Shown: positions 1 through 9,596, counted from the first letter of the stretch. The stretch: DNA of 21,401 nt from Galbibacter sp035306585 (GCF_035306585.1 NZ_DATGNU010000041.1:1-21401), one strand, 5' to 3'. The notes: generated by a model from the sequence alone, not told the origin. A program made the numbers and translations.

Positions 1-86
1 TGGTAGTGCGTTTAATGCTTCAAAAATAACAGAGAATGCAGAATAAATAGTGCGTATGCTTTTAGTGTTTTTTTAACATTTACGTA

Positions 87-191
87 ATGAAAAATAGTTT
101 TTCAAAATTGAATTGGAGAACCTTAGTGGAGGTATTGTTGATAATCGTAATTGTCAGCTTATTAATATTCCTCATTTTCTTTGTTCTATAG
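87..191 (+). CDS. Candidate 34-residue single-span membrane micropeptide upstream of susC
   Basis: This is a short open frame from ATG at 87 to TAG at 189. It encodes a basic, polar N-terminus (MKNSFSKLNWR, residues 1-11) followed by an almost uninterrupted hydrophobic stretch (about residues 14-34, rich in Leu, Ile, Val and Phe) that is long enough to cross a membrane once. The arrangement of positive charges then helix then stop is typical of real small membrane proteins, but I recognise no family. It ends 80 nt before the SusC start on the same strand, so it could share the leader of the transporter operon. No strong Shine-Dalgarno sequence is visible, although many Bacteroidota genes lack one. 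AT-rich DNA makes chance hydrophobic frames common, so this is a candidate only. Confidence 0.33.
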   Translation: MKNSFSKLNWRTLVEVLLIIVIVSLLIFLIFFVL

Positions 192-271
192 TTTATGGAA
201 ATGGCTGGGTTGTTCGATTCTTTTTGAATAATTCTAATTACTAACCTAATTATTCTAAAATTTAATTTAAG

Positions 272-3200
272 ATGAAGCTAAAACTGAAAATTGCGATTTT
301 TACTTTGATGCTGTGCGGTGTCCAAAGTATGTTTTCGCAGACAAAAGCAGTTAGTGGGACAGTGACCGATGACACAGGTATGCCGATGCCCGGTGTTTCG
401 GTTGTCGTAGAAGGTACCACTAACGGCGTGCAAACTGATTTTGACGGGAATTACAGTATTTCGGATGTTACTGCTTCCGACAACTTGGTTTTTACCTATG
501 TTGGTATGAAGTCGCAAACTGTAACAGTAGGTCAACAGTCTACCATTGATATTGTTCTGGAGACCTCATTAGAGGCTTTAGATGAAGTAGTTGTTATTGG
601 TTATGGGGTTCAAAAGAAGGCCTTGGTAACTGGAGCGAACTTAAACCTTAAAGGAGAAGACATTGCGATGTTAAACACTGGAACTGCTATGGAAGCACTG
701 CAAGGCGTTGCTCCTGGGGTAAGTGTGAGCCGTAATAATGGTGCTCCTGGTGCTGGTACTAAAGTAACCATTCGTGGACTTGGTACAATTGGTAATTCTG
801 ATCCTTTATACATTGTTGATGGTGTTGCCGTTGGAAATATTGACTACCTAAGTTCTGGGGATATTGAAAGCATCGATGTGCTAAAGGACGCCGCCTCTGC
901 TGCAATCTATGGTTCCAGAGCGGCAAATGGTGTTGTTTTAGTAACTACAAGAAAAGGATCAAAATCAAAACAAGCATCTGTACATTATGAAACTTATTAC
1001 GGTTTTCAAAACATTTATAAAAACCTGTCCCCTTTAAATGCACAAGAGTATATGTACATTATGGATGAGGGTAGGGTAAATGATGGTTTGGCTCCAAATA
1101 ATTGGGAGGCTTTAATTAAAAACAATGCATGGTTAAATAATACCTATCCTGGTCAATTAGGTACGCAACTTGGAGAGTATGTTTGGAATAAACTTCAAAA
1201 CGGTTGGGAAGGGACCAATTGGATTGATGAAATGACCATGAAAAATGCACCTGTTTCCAGTCATTCCATTAATGTAACCGGGGGTAGCGAAGATATTACT
1301 TATTCGCTTGGTGCTTCCTATTTGGATCAATCTGGTATCATCGGTGGAGATATCACTGATGCCGGATTTAAAAGACTTACAACACGTTTAAACACAGAGT
1401 TTGTACTTTTTAAAAATGAGGAAAGAAGCTTAGTGACTTTAGGTGAAAATTTCACCTATTCTCAAACAGATAACAGAAGTGTTGCTACTGGAAATATCTA
1501 CTGGAATGATTTACACAATGCTTTGGTACAACACCCATTGATGCCTGCATATTGGGCGGATTCACCAGATAATCATGGCTTTACGCCTACCATGGATGGG
1601 ATCTCTAACAACTCACACAATCCATTAGCAGTGATGTATTACCGTCACAATTATGCCAATCTTGGTAATAAAGGAAATAGCATTGTTGGAAACGTTTATT
1701 TGGAAATTGAGCCAATTAAAAATTTAAAGTTCCGTTCTTCTTATGGGGTAAATGCATGGTTTGGGCATAGTCGCTCTTGGACACCAACTTATGCATTAGG
1801 AACCTTATATTCTAATGCTACGGATGGCGTTTCTCAGAGTTCTTATTTGGGGAATACCTCTACATTAACCAATACTATTTCTTATGAAACAAGTTTTGGA
1901 GATCATAACTTGACCGCTTTAATCGGTAACGAACTTATTCAAAATGAAGTTAATTTTGAAGTTGGTGGAAGTATGTCAGGTTCTCAATTTGGGGATCCTA
2001 AATTTGCTTTTCTAAATAATGTAAGCAAATCTACTATTGGAGCAATCAATACCAATGGCGCTGACTGGGCTGCTGGAGGCGGCGGGCTGTTATCATATGT
2101 AGCAAGAGCACAATACAACTACAAGGAAAAGTATATGTTCTCCGCTACTATGAGGGCGGATAACTCTTCTAATTTCGCTAAGGGTAACCGTTGGGGATAT
2201 TTCCCTTCATTTTCTGCTGGTTGGGTTCTTAGTGAAGAAAATTTTATGTCAAACAGCAATATGTTTATAAAATTAAGAGGAAGCTGGGGACAAAATGGAA
2301 ATCAGGATATTGGTAACTTCTATTATAGCTCTACTGTTTCTTATATGAACCCTGGATACTATTTTGGTGATAATAAACCTACACCGTCGGTATCTACATC
2401 ACCAACTAGAATCGCAAATCCAAATGTAACTTGGGAGACTTCAGAACAGTTGGATTTTGGAGTTGACGCACGTTTTCTAAATTCGAGACTTTCTGTAACG
2501 GCAGACTGGTACAAGAAAACCACGAAGGATTGGTTAGTATTGGCGCCATCGATCGGAACTTCTGGAGCACCACCACCATTTATAAATGGAGGAGATATTG
2601 AAAATACGGGTGTAGAAGTAGTCCTTTCTTGGAATGACAATATTGGAGACTTTAAATATGGCGCTACCGTAAGTGGAGCCTTTAATAAAAATGAAGTTAC
2701 CAAAATTGCAAATGCCGAAGGTATAATTACTGGTGAGCCGCATATCTTATCTCAGGGTACTTCTTATATCTCTAGGGTAGAGGTTGGTAAACCAATTGGT
2801 TACTTTTATGGACTGGAGACTGATGGAATTTTACAAAACCAAGACGAAGTGGATGCCTATGTGACTCCAGATGGTACACCTTATTTTGACGATCAACGTC
2901 CTGGTGATGTTCGTTTTGTAGATCAGAATCAAGATGGTGTTATTGATGATAATGATAAAGTAGAACTTGGAAGTCCCCTTCCAGATTTTGAACTCGGTAT
3001 TCAGCTAAATGCAGAGTATAAAGGATTCTATGTGAATACGACTCTAGCTGGTAAGTTCGGTGGACAGGTGATGCAATCATACCGTTCCTTTGCGGATAAT
3101 TTTGATCAAAACTACACCACTGATATTTTTAATCGATGGCATGGAGAAGGGACTTCAAATCGTCTTCCACGTTTGAGCTCTAGTTCCAATAGAAATACAA

Positions 3201-3481
3201 ACCTGATTTCTGATATTTATTTGCATGATGCTGACTACTTGAGAATAAGTAACCTAACAGTAGGTTTTAAGTTAGGACAATATTTGCAGGATCTAGATTA
3301 CATCAAGGATATCAAAATTTACGCCTCTGTCAATAATTTGTACACCTTTACATCGTATGATGGAATGGATCCAGATGTGTCTTACGGTGGAAATGATGAT
3401 ACAGGATGGGCTTCAGGAGTTGATCTTGGATTGTATCCATTACCAAGAACTGTAATGCTTGGATTGAGTGTTGACTTTTAA
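272..3481 (+). CDS. SusC/RagA-family TonB-dependent outer-membrane glycan transporter
   Basis: This is the outer-membrane barrel of a SusCD pair, which imports oligosaccharides using TonB energy. Visible parts in order are: a signal peptide (residues 1-23, ending MFSQ), a CarboxypepD_reg-like domain (about 25-100, containing DFDGNYSI), a TonB-box-like segment DEVVVIGYG (104-112), a plug domain (about 115-230, with TIRGLGTIGNSDPLYIVDG and AASAAIYGSRAANGVVLVTT), then a long beta-barrel ending in an aromatic residue (SVDF), as outer-membrane proteins do. A DQNQDGVIDDNDK loop typical of SusC proteins lies in the barrel. The length of 1069 residues is normal for the family and the frame is intact. 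The susD gene follows 17 nt later. The substrate cannot be read from the sequence. The GlcNAc catabolic genes nearby suggest an amino-sugar glycan, but this is inference. Confidence 0.95.
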   Translation: MKLKLKIAIFTLMLCGVQSMFSQTKAVSGTVTDDTGMPMPGVSVVVEGTTNGVQTDFDGNYSISDVTASDNLVFTYVGMKSQTVTVGQQSTIDIVLETSLEALDEVVVIGYGVQKKALVTGANLNLKGEDIAMLNTGTAMEALQGVAPGVSVSRNNGAPGAGTKVTIRGLGTIGNSDPLYIVDGVAVGNIDYLSSGDIESIDVLKDAASAAIYGSRAANGVVLVTTRKGSKSKQASVHYETYYGFQNIYKNLSPLNAQEYMYIMDEGRVNDGLAPNNWEALIKNNAWLNNTYPGQLGTQLGEYVWNKLQNGWEGTNWIDEMTMKNAPVSSHSINVTGGSEDITYSLGASYLDQSGIIGGDITDAGFKRLTTRLNTEFVLFKNEERSLVTLGENFTYSQTDNRSVATGNIYWNDLHNALVQHPLMPAYWADSPDNHGFTPTMDGISNNSHNPLAVMYYRHNYANLGNKGNSIVGNVYLEIEPIKNLKFRSSYGVNAWFGHSRSWTPTYALGTLYSNATDGVSQSSYLGNTSTLTNTISYETSFGDHNLTALIGNELIQNEVNFEVGGSMSGSQFGDPKFAFLNNVSKSTIGAINTNGADWAAGGGGLLSYVARAQYNYKEKYMFSATMRADNSSNFAKGNRWGYFPSFSAGWVLSEENFMSNSNMFIKLRGSWGQNGNQDIGNFYYSSTVSYMNPGYYFGDNKPTPSVSTSPTRIANPNVTWETSEQLDFGVDARFLNSRLSVTADWYKKTTKDWLVLAPSIGTSGAPPPFINGGDIENTGVEVVLSWNDNIGDFKYGATVSGAFNKNEVTKIANAEGIITGEPHILSQGTSYISRVEVGKPIGYFYGLETDGILQNQDEVDAYVTPDGTPYFDDQRPGDVRFVDQNQDGVIDDNDKVELGSPLPDFELGIQLNAEYKGFYVNTTLAGKFGGQVMQSYRSFADNFDQNYTTDIFNRWHGEGTSNRLPRLSSSSNRNTNLISDIYLHDADYLRISNLTVGFKLGQYLQDLDYIKDIKIYASVNNLYTFTSYDGMDPDVSYGGNDDTGWASGVDLGLYPLPRTVMLGLSVDF

Positions 3482-3498
3482 TCGAAAACCAAAAGACA

Positions 3499-5211
3499 AT
3501 GAAAAAAATACTATATACAATATCAATAATTACAACGGCGCTACTAGTTAGTTGTAGTCAAGAGTTTACAGATACGGACAACCTCTACGAAAAGAGTTTT
3601 GAAAATTATTATAGTCGACCACAGGATATCGATGAGGCTTTGGGCGGTATTTACAGTGCGCTTTATATGCCAGATATATACAGCGACGAGGCTGTAACGG
3701 CCAACCTGCTGTCGGATTTTGTATTGGGAGGTGGTGGCCCAGATGACCGCGGGGCAAAAAATGTGGATGGTTTTCAAGATCCAGAAGAGGATACGTATAA
3801 AGATTTATGGGTAATAACGTATAACGGGATTTATCGCTGTAATGCGGTTATAGAAAATTTGGAAGGCGCTGATTTTTCAGAATATTTTTTGACTGATGTA
3901 GAAGCCAAACAATATGTTGACCAGGCCATGGCTGAGGCTTATTTTATGCGTGGTTTCTTTTACTTTAGAGCAGCAAAATTCTTTGGTGGGATGCCAATAA
4001 TACCAAGTACCCAAGCCGACAGAAATGTGCCTAGATCTAGTTACTCCGATACTTATGCACAAATTGCTTCTGATTTTAAAACTGCCATTGAATTATTTCC
4101 AAGTAAGCCTTTCAGTTCAATTCCAACGGAACGTTATGGGCATGCCAATAAATGGGTTGCACAAGCCTATATGGCAAGAGCATATCTATACTATACTGGT
4201 TATATGACCAATATGGAAGGGCAGGCTACTAGTGAGTTGCCTCTACCTGAAGGGGGAGCTATTTCTAAAGGCCAGGTAGTCGCTTATTTAGAAGATTGTA
4301 TAAATAACAGTGGTTATGGATTAGTGGATGATTTTAGAAACCTATGGCCTTATTCATATGTAAATAAAAGTGCTGGTAAAGTGGTTCTTCCATGGGCGGA
4401 AGCTGAAGGATTAGAATGGGCAGGTCAAGATGGTTTATCTCCAACTTTTGGAACAGGAAATAACGAATTCATGTTTGTACAGCGCTATTCCACTACTGAT
4501 TGGGATCCAGGTCAACAATACAACAACCGTATGCGTCTTTTCTTTGGAATCCGTGATAATAGTATGATCCCTTTTGGACAAGGTTGGGGATGGGGCACTG
4601 TCAGCCCAGTACTATGGAATCAGTGGGATGATGCGGATCCTAGAAAAGAAGGATCCATTCTTGAGTTAGGGAATCCTGAGCAAGGAACTGCATCTTGGCA
4701 GTCTGGTTTTGGAGATCATGAAACAGGCTTAATGAATAAAAAATACACTACCATTCAACATGAGGATCCGGATGGGGTGGACGGAGTTAAAGGAATGTTT
4801 TACTTCCTCTATGACATGACCCATGGAGATCCTATGCAATTATGGTCTGCTCAAGATTTTGTTTTCATGAGATATGCGGACGTTTTATTGATGCATTCTG
4901 AAATTACAGAAACTGCAGATGGTTTAAACGAGGTTAGAAGTAGAGCTGGACTAGGAAATATTGGTTATTCTTTGGCTGCTCTTAAAGAGGAACGTAAATA
5001 TGAATTTGCATTTGAGGCGCTTCGTTGGTTTGACTTGGTACGTTGGGGAGATGTAGATGACGCATTTGGTGGTCAAATAGATGTACAGAATTCTGGTATT
5101 GATGCTACCTATAGTGTACAATATAGACCTGAGACTAAAGGTTTGGTTCCAATTCCAGAATCTGAGATAAGACTATCCGGTGGGGTTTACGAGCAGAATC
5201 CTGGTTGGTAA
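3499..5211 (+). CDS. SusD/RagB-family surface glycan-binding lipoprotein
   Basis: This is the lid and binding partner of the preceding SusC barrel. It is anchored to the outer leaflet through a lipidated Cys19 (signal peptide with lipobox LVSC). The N-terminal SusD-like part carries the usual helical segment DIDEALGGIYSALY and the helical repeats MAEAYFMRGFFYFRAAKFFGG. The C-terminal RagB/SusD part has FMRYADVLLMHSEI, LNEVRSRAGL, EERKYEFAFEALRWFDLVRWG and the terminal VPIPESEI...QNPGW, all standard for the family. The 570 residues match a full-length member. Spacing of 17 nt after susC and 27 nt before the next lipoprotein gene indicates one operon. The many Trp residues in the middle fit a carbohydrate-binding face. 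The glycan is unknown. Confidence 0.95.
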   Translation: MKKILYTISIITTALLVSCSQEFTDTDNLYEKSFENYYSRPQDIDEALGGIYSALYMPDIYSDEAVTANLLSDFVLGGGGPDDRGAKNVDGFQDPEEDTYKDLWVITYNGIYRCNAVIENLEGADFSEYFLTDVEAKQYVDQAMAEAYFMRGFFYFRAAKFFGGMPIIPSTQADRNVPRSSYSDTYAQIASDFKTAIELFPSKPFSSIPTERYGHANKWVAQAYMARAYLYYTGYMTNMEGQATSELPLPEGGAISKGQVVAYLEDCINNSGYGLVDDFRNLWPYSYVNKSAGKVVLPWAEAEGLEWAGQDGLSPTFGTGNNEFMFVQRYSTTDWDPGQQYNNRMRLFFGIRDNSMIPFGQGWGWGTVSPVLWNQWDDADPRKEGSILELGNPEQGTASWQSGFGDHETGLMNKKYTTIQHEDPDGVDGVKGMFYFLYDMTHGDPMQLWSAQDFVFMRYADVLLMHSEITETADGLNEVRSRAGLGNIGYSLAALKEERKYEFAFEALRWFDLVRWGDVDDAFGGQIDVQNSGIDATYSVQYRPETKGLVPIPESEIRLSGGVYEQNPGW

Positions 5212-5238
5212 TCTGTTAAACTTTAAAATAGTAATAAG

Positions 5239-6036
5239 ATGAAAAAAAATAGAATTATAAGTTTATTGGGAACTGCCTTAGTATTGGTACTGGGTGCATG
5301 TCAACCCATAGATGACAGAGAGGTTCTTGAAAGTAGGTTAAGTATCGATGATATTAAACTGACATCTTCTCAAGCCACTGAGGGAGGAAATTTAATTGAA
5401 TTGAGTATGGAAACCCCTGGAGTAACAGGTTACTGGGATTACAATCTGGGAAAAGCTTTAACGAATAAGTTTGAGTTTATCTATCCAATACCAGGAAAAA
5501 ACACCTTTACCTATGTTGGAACACTGGGATCTGAATTTTTCACCAAAACCATCGAAGTACAGGTTGATGTTTTAGATCATGAACTCAACCAAGACTGGTA
5601 TGACTTAGTTGGCACGGATACAGAAGCTGGAAAAACCTGGGTTTTTAACGGTGGTCCAGAGCCAGACGGAAAAATGTGGTGGTATATGGCTCCAGGAAAT
5701 GATCCTAGTCAATGGGAAACGTCGTGGTGGAATGCTGGTGGGGATTGTTGTCCACCAGCAGATGCAGCTGGTAGGATGACCTTTGATCTGGATGGTGCCG
5801 CTAATTTTACCTATTATGCACAACCCGATGCAACACCTGAAGTTGCTAGTTTTGTATTAGATCCAGCTAAGCAGACATTAAAAATTGATGGTGGTAATAT
5901 CCTTGGTGGTGCCGAGCAAGGGAACCCTGATGGATTGTACACTATTGTTTCACTCACAGAAGACGAACTTATATTGTATGTCCCTAATAATGCAGGTGGA
6001 AATGGATGGGTATGGGTTTTTAAACCAGAAGAATAA
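5239..6036 (+). CDS. SusE-position surface lipoprotein, probable glycan-binding protein
   Basis: This is the third gene of the SusCD operon. A lipoprotein signal is clear (MKKNRIISLL... with lipobox LGAC, Cys21). An N-terminal Ig/PKD-like beta region (about 35-115: ATEGGNLIELS, FIYPIPGKNTFTYVG) is followed by a Trp-rich C-terminal domain (about 117-265) with WWYMAPGND, WETSWWNAGGDCCPP and NPDGLYTIVSLTEDELIL. In SusCD operons, proteins in this position are surface glycan-binding proteins that help capture substrate, and the clustered aromatic residues agree. The adjacent cysteine pair (DCC) is unusual for an exported lipoprotein and may form a disulfide or a strained turn. I cannot assign it to SusE or SusF proper. 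The assignment rests on position, lipobox and composition. The gene ends shortly before a strong terminator. Confidence 0.8.
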   Translation: MKKNRIISLLGTALVLVLGACQPIDDREVLESRLSIDDIKLTSSQATEGGNLIELSMETPGVTGYWDYNLGKALTNKFEFIYPIPGKNTFTYVGTLGSEFFTKTIEVQVDVLDHELNQDWYDLVGTDTEAGKTWVFNGGPEPDGKMWWYMAPGNDPSQWETSWWNAGGDCCPPADAAGRMTFDLDGAANFTYYAQPDATPEVASFVLDPAKQTLKIDGGNILGGAEQGNPDGLYTIVSLTEDELILYVPNNAGGNGWVWVFKPEE

Positions 6037-6082
6037 AGACAAAAACTTAATAGGTTAGTTTTTTATATTTAGCTAGAAAGAT

Positions 6083-6112
6083 CCCAGTGCTACTATAAGC
6101 GCTGGGGTTTTT
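6083..6112 (+). terminator. Intrinsic terminator of the SusCD operon
   Basis: The arms CCCAGTGCT (6083-6091) and AGCGCTGGG (6098-6106) pair over 9 bp with one G-T wobble around a 6-nt loop. They are followed by G and five T residues (6108-6112) on the plus strand. It lies 46 nt after the lipoprotein stop codon and just before the convergent PepSY gene, so the stem may also help stop transcription from the other side. The T-tract on that side is weak. Confidence 0.85.
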
Positions 6113-6135
6113 AATTTCTTCATAGTTACGAACTA

Positions 6136-7185
6136 TTACCGTATTTTATTACCTGTATTTTTTCTTCTATACCAAATTAAAAATCCTGTAATAGAGAGCA
6201 CAGGCCCTGACATTCCAAAAAAGCCGTATAGCAGTTTACTTATAAGACCACCGAACTGCCCATAATGAAGTGGAGTGATCATGCTTTTAATTTTGTAACT
6301 TAAGGGTTCTTCACTGATTTTTTTAATGGTTTCAATTGCGCCAGTTGTTGGATTTACTAATAGTTTATTGTAGTGAATACTATATACAAAAGGATCATCC
6401 TCAAAAGAGCCGTTAATTACAATAGGTGCTGTCTCAGTGGAGGCAAGTCGAATATAAGAGGGATGGAATTCCGGAATTGTACTTTCTATCATTTTTAATG
6501 TTTTATTCAAAGATGTCACAAGTATTGGTGGTTCCGGTTGTTTTGGTTCATTGAATCCTGAAATGGCTACAGTATATGATAAAAGAACCCCTGTTAAAGC
6601 CAGTATTAAATTCATTAAAAGAGACCAAACCCCAATATAACTATGTAAAGAAGAATAAAATACACGTTTATTGATGGTTTTTAGTTTTATTTTTAAAAAT
6701 AGCACTTTAAGTACACTCTTGCGATATAATAAAATGCCTGTAATTATAGAAACAAGAAATAGTATTCCAAAAATAAAGACTAGAATGCGACCAATTGGGC
6801 CCGCGTGGAAGGAATAATGGAATCTTAATAACCATTTAGTAAGGTGTCTCCTTTGATCAATAGTCCCGAGAATTTGTCCATTTTCTGGATGTACAAAAAC
6901 CAACATTCTTTGCTCTGGACGTCTAATGTTGAATACAATAGTTTCTCCTTTTTTAAAGTGGATAATTCTCGTGTTCCAGTTTTTGAATTTTTTTTGAACC
7001 GCTGCTGTGGCGATATCTAGGTCTAACGCCTCAGGAGCATCATCAATCTGATAGGCTTCAAACAACGCTTGGTCTAGATCTTGGTTAAAAACCAAAATAC
7101 TACCAGTGATTCCTAATAGAATTAGAAATCCGCCAGCGATTAGACTACAGATCGAATGATACTTTAGAAGCGTTGTTTTTTTCAT
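6136..7185 (-). CDS. PepSY-associated TM (PepSY_TM/PiuB-like) inner-membrane protein
   Basis: This inner-membrane protein has four predicted spans: about residues 13-35, 138-156, 188-210 and 315-340. The large periplasmic loops carry PepSY-type features (EAYQIDD near 45, VHPENGQILGTID, and NPTTGAIETIKKISEEPLSYK). Conserved-looking histidines sit at the membrane edges: KYHS (His10), RFHYSFH, SLHSYIG and PLHYGQ. In this family such histidines are thought to bind haem in reductases that release iron from siderophores. It lies 33 nt downstream of a siderophore-type TonB-dependent receptor on the same strand, which is the classic arrangement of an iron-uptake operon. The role in ferric-siderophore reduction is inferred from family and context; no direct catalytic motif proves it. 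The length of 349 residues is normal. Confidence 0.85.
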   Translation of the reverse strand: MKKTTLLKYHSICSLIAGGFLILLGITGSILVFNQDLDQALFEAYQIDDAPEALDLDIATAAVQKKFKNWNTRIIHFKKGETIVFNIRRPEQRMLVFVHPENGQILGTIDQRRHLTKWLLRFHYSFHAGPIGRILVFIFGILFLVSIITGILLYRKSVLKVLFLKIKLKTINKRVFYSSLHSYIGVWSLLMNLILALTGVLLSYTVAISGFNEPKQPEPPILVTSLNKTLKMIESTIPEFHPSYIRLASTETAPIVINGSFEDDPFVYSIHYNKLLVNPTTGAIETIKKISEEPLSYKIKSMITPLHYGQFGGLISKLLYGFFGMSGPVLSITGFLIWYRRKNTGNKIR

Positions 7186-7218
7186 CTACGTGGACTAAAA
7201 GTATTTAACTTTAACGTG

Positions 7219-9558
7219 TTACAAGTTCACAGATAGCGATACGTTGAATTGTGCTCCATTGGCCTTAATATAATTTGAGTCCCTGGCAGACCATTGTGAA
7301 ATTAGGTTGTAATAATCTGTATTCAACAGGTTTTTTACCCCAACTCCCAATGCTGTAGACGGACTTAATTGATAATGCGCTGTAAGATTGACAATATTGA
7401 AATCATCTACTGGTCCTTGTCCATAGGTGTAATCGCCTTGACCATCAGCTTCAAATTGTTTTCTAGATCCACTGTAGATATGTGCAAGACGGATATCAAA
7501 TTTCTCCTTCAAGTTATATGACAGATAGGTCACCGTTTTAACAGGAGGAATTCGGTCACTACCTATATATTGGTCATAAGCATCGTCTCCATTGGTGTCG
7601 ATTTTACCCTCTGTATAAGATACAGAGGTTCCAAAATCTAAATTCCTTAATAATTCGGTGTTTAAAGAGAGCTCGAAACCATATACTTTTTCTGGTTGGC
7701 GTAATATTTCAAAAGCTCCACTTTCAGTCTCTAGGTAAGTTGATCCGAGGTCGGAGGTACTAATATAGTATGCTCCCGCTAGTTGCGTTTTACCAATTCG
7801 ACTGTTAAACCCGATTTCATAGTTGTTGGCAATCACAGCCTCGGAATTAATTTGTGCTACGGTATTTTCAGTTGCCGATCGTAAGATCCTTCCCAAGTCA
7901 GCAACGGAAAAGCTTTGAGAGAAACTTACAAATGGTTTAAAGGTTGACCATTTGTTATAACGTAGTCCCAAATTAAAAGTAGATGCATTGTAATTTAACC
8001 CTCCACCTTTAATAGCAATTCCACCGCTATTAGGTTCAGTAGCTCCAGGACTATATCGAGTTAAGGTTGTATAATCTGGGATGTCTATTTTTATGTTTTC
8101 AAATCGAATTCCTCCCTTAAGAACAATATTGGCATAAATGGCTTTTAATTGTGCGTAGGGAGCAAAATTACGCATATCAAGTTGTGGTACCCAGGGTCTG
8201 CCATCAACCAATGATTGAGAAGTTTTATCGTTTAAGGCATCTAATCCATAAAGTAAATCACCTTGAACTGCTCCAAAATTATAACGTGTTTTAAAATTAA
8301 AACGTGCCCCTTTTTTAGTAGAAGCAATTAAAGACTGTCCACCGCTAAACCCAAGATTTGGATCGTAGAAGCTGTCGGTAAATCCGTAAATTGTTTTAAA
8401 GTCTTGAAAATACAGGTTCAACCTAAAATATGTGTTTGGATATATTTTTTCAAAATCATAGGTCAATTGTACGTTGTGGTTATAACGGTTTCCTTGATCT
8501 TCTCCAGGCTCTTCACCAAGAACACCTATGGTAGGAGATTCTCCATAAACGCCAACTTGTGCAAGGTAATCTGAATCTTGTCGGCTACTAAAATAATTGT
8601 ACATCACAGCTAAGGATTGCCGATTGGTAATGTTGTAGCTTATTTTGCCCAGTGCACTATATTGTGAGGTTTCTCCAAGTCCGTAATACGGTGAGATCAC
8701 TGTTCCGTTGGCGTCCTTATATACACCAGTTTGTCTAAAACCACCGCTGGCAACATATGATAATTTATTGATGGTACCTGAAAATGTCTGAACCAATTTA
8801 GCTCCAATGGTATTGTTTATCGCTACCAATCCCCCTTCAGCGCTCAAGGTCGTATTACTCTCTATTTTAATTCCTTCTTTTGGCTTTTTAGTGATGTAAT
8901 TAACAATACCCCCATCGGAACCATTGCCATAGATAGCAGTTGCACCTTTTATGACCTCTATACGTTCAATAGTACTAGGGTCAGCTGTATTGATATCTCT
9001 GGACCCTTTTCGAAGCGGGGTTGACTGTGGAATACCATCTATTAAGACAAGCATATTTCTACCGCGCAATGTTTGACCTACACTACTGGTTTGGTTAGTA
9101 CCCAATGCAAGGCCTGGAACTTCCATTAACACATCTGCCATAGCATTACTGGTTCTAGCGAGTTTTTGAATTTCTTTACCTGAGATTACAGAAACACTAG
9201 AAGGCACCTGATCAAGGGTTTCTCGAGTTCGGTTTGATGTAATTACGATTTCATCCAGTTGCTCAAGGTCAGCTTGCATTATGATGTCTAAATTTTTACT
9301 TGAACTAGTGGATATAGCTCTAGAGGTAGTCTGGTAGCCTATTGCAGAAAATACAATAATAGGATTGTTTGTCGATTGAAAAGTGATTTCATAGTCCCCA
9401 TTGATGTCCGTAGCAGTTCCGTTTGTTTTATTTTTAACACTTACCGTCACATAGGGTATTGGATTATGGTCGCTATCAGTTACTTTTCCTTTTATGGTAA
9501 CCTGTTGCGCAAATAGAGGTTGTATAAAAATTAGTGATAAAAGATATAGGTATTTCAT
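7219..9558 (-). CDS. TonB-dependent siderophore-type outer-membrane receptor
   Basis: This outer-membrane receptor probably takes up a ferric siderophore. It has a signal peptide (1-17, PLFA/Q), a CarboxypepD_reg-like domain (about 20-95, DINGDYEITF), and a TonB-box region DEIVITSNR (102-110). Its plug domain follows (about 112-228, with TLRGRNMLVLIDGIPQST, IERIEVIKGATAIYGNG and GGIVNYITKKP), then a barrel ending NVSLSVNL. The plug motifs are those of FhuA/FecA-like metal receptors, not of SusC (length 779 against about 1000 residues, and no SusD partner). The adjacent downstream PepSY protein supports iron uptake. A good promoter lies just upstream. The siderophore type cannot be predicted from this sequence, and haem or another metal complex remains possible. 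Confidence 0.88.
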   Translation of the reverse strand: MKYLYLLSLIFIQPLFAQQVTIKGKVTDSDHNPIPYVTVSVKNKTNGTATDINGDYEITFQSTNNPIIVFSAIGYQTTSRAISTSSSKNLDIIMQADLEQLDEIVITSNRTRETLDQVPSSVSVISGKEIQKLARTSNAMADVLMEVPGLALGTNQTSSVGQTLRGRNMLVLIDGIPQSTPLRKGSRDINTADPSTIERIEVIKGATAIYGNGSDGGIVNYITKKPKEGIKIESNTTLSAEGGLVAINNTIGAKLVQTFSGTINKLSYVASGGFRQTGVYKDANGTVISPYYGLGETSQYSALGKISYNITNRQSLAVMYNYFSSRQDSDYLAQVGVYGESPTIGVLGEEPGEDQGNRYNHNVQLTYDFEKIYPNTYFRLNLYFQDFKTIYGFTDSFYDPNLGFSGGQSLIASTKKGARFNFKTRYNFGAVQGDLLYGLDALNDKTSQSLVDGRPWVPQLDMRNFAPYAQLKAIYANIVLKGGIRFENIKIDIPDYTTLTRYSPGATEPNSGGIAIKGGGLNYNASTFNLGLRYNKWSTFKPFVSFSQSFSVADLGRILRSATENTVAQINSEAVIANNYEIGFNSRIGKTQLAGAYYISTSDLGSTYLETESGAFEILRQPEKVYGFELSLNTELLRNLDFGTSVSYTEGKIDTNGDDAYDQYIGSDRIPPVKTVTYLSYNLKEKFDIRLAHIYSGSRKQFEADGQGDYTYGQGPVDDFNIVNLTAHYQLSPSTALGVGVKNLLNTDYYNLISQWSARDSNYIKANGAQFNVSLSVNL

Positions 9559-9596
9559 TTATATTTTGTATTTATTTAGATTAATTTAAAATAACA

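Noticed and set aside
2..46. 14-codon frame ending TAA at the left edge (GSAFNASKITENAE)
   Set aside because: It could be the end of an upstream gene, but it is too short to recognise and the window edge cuts it; not enough support for a feature.
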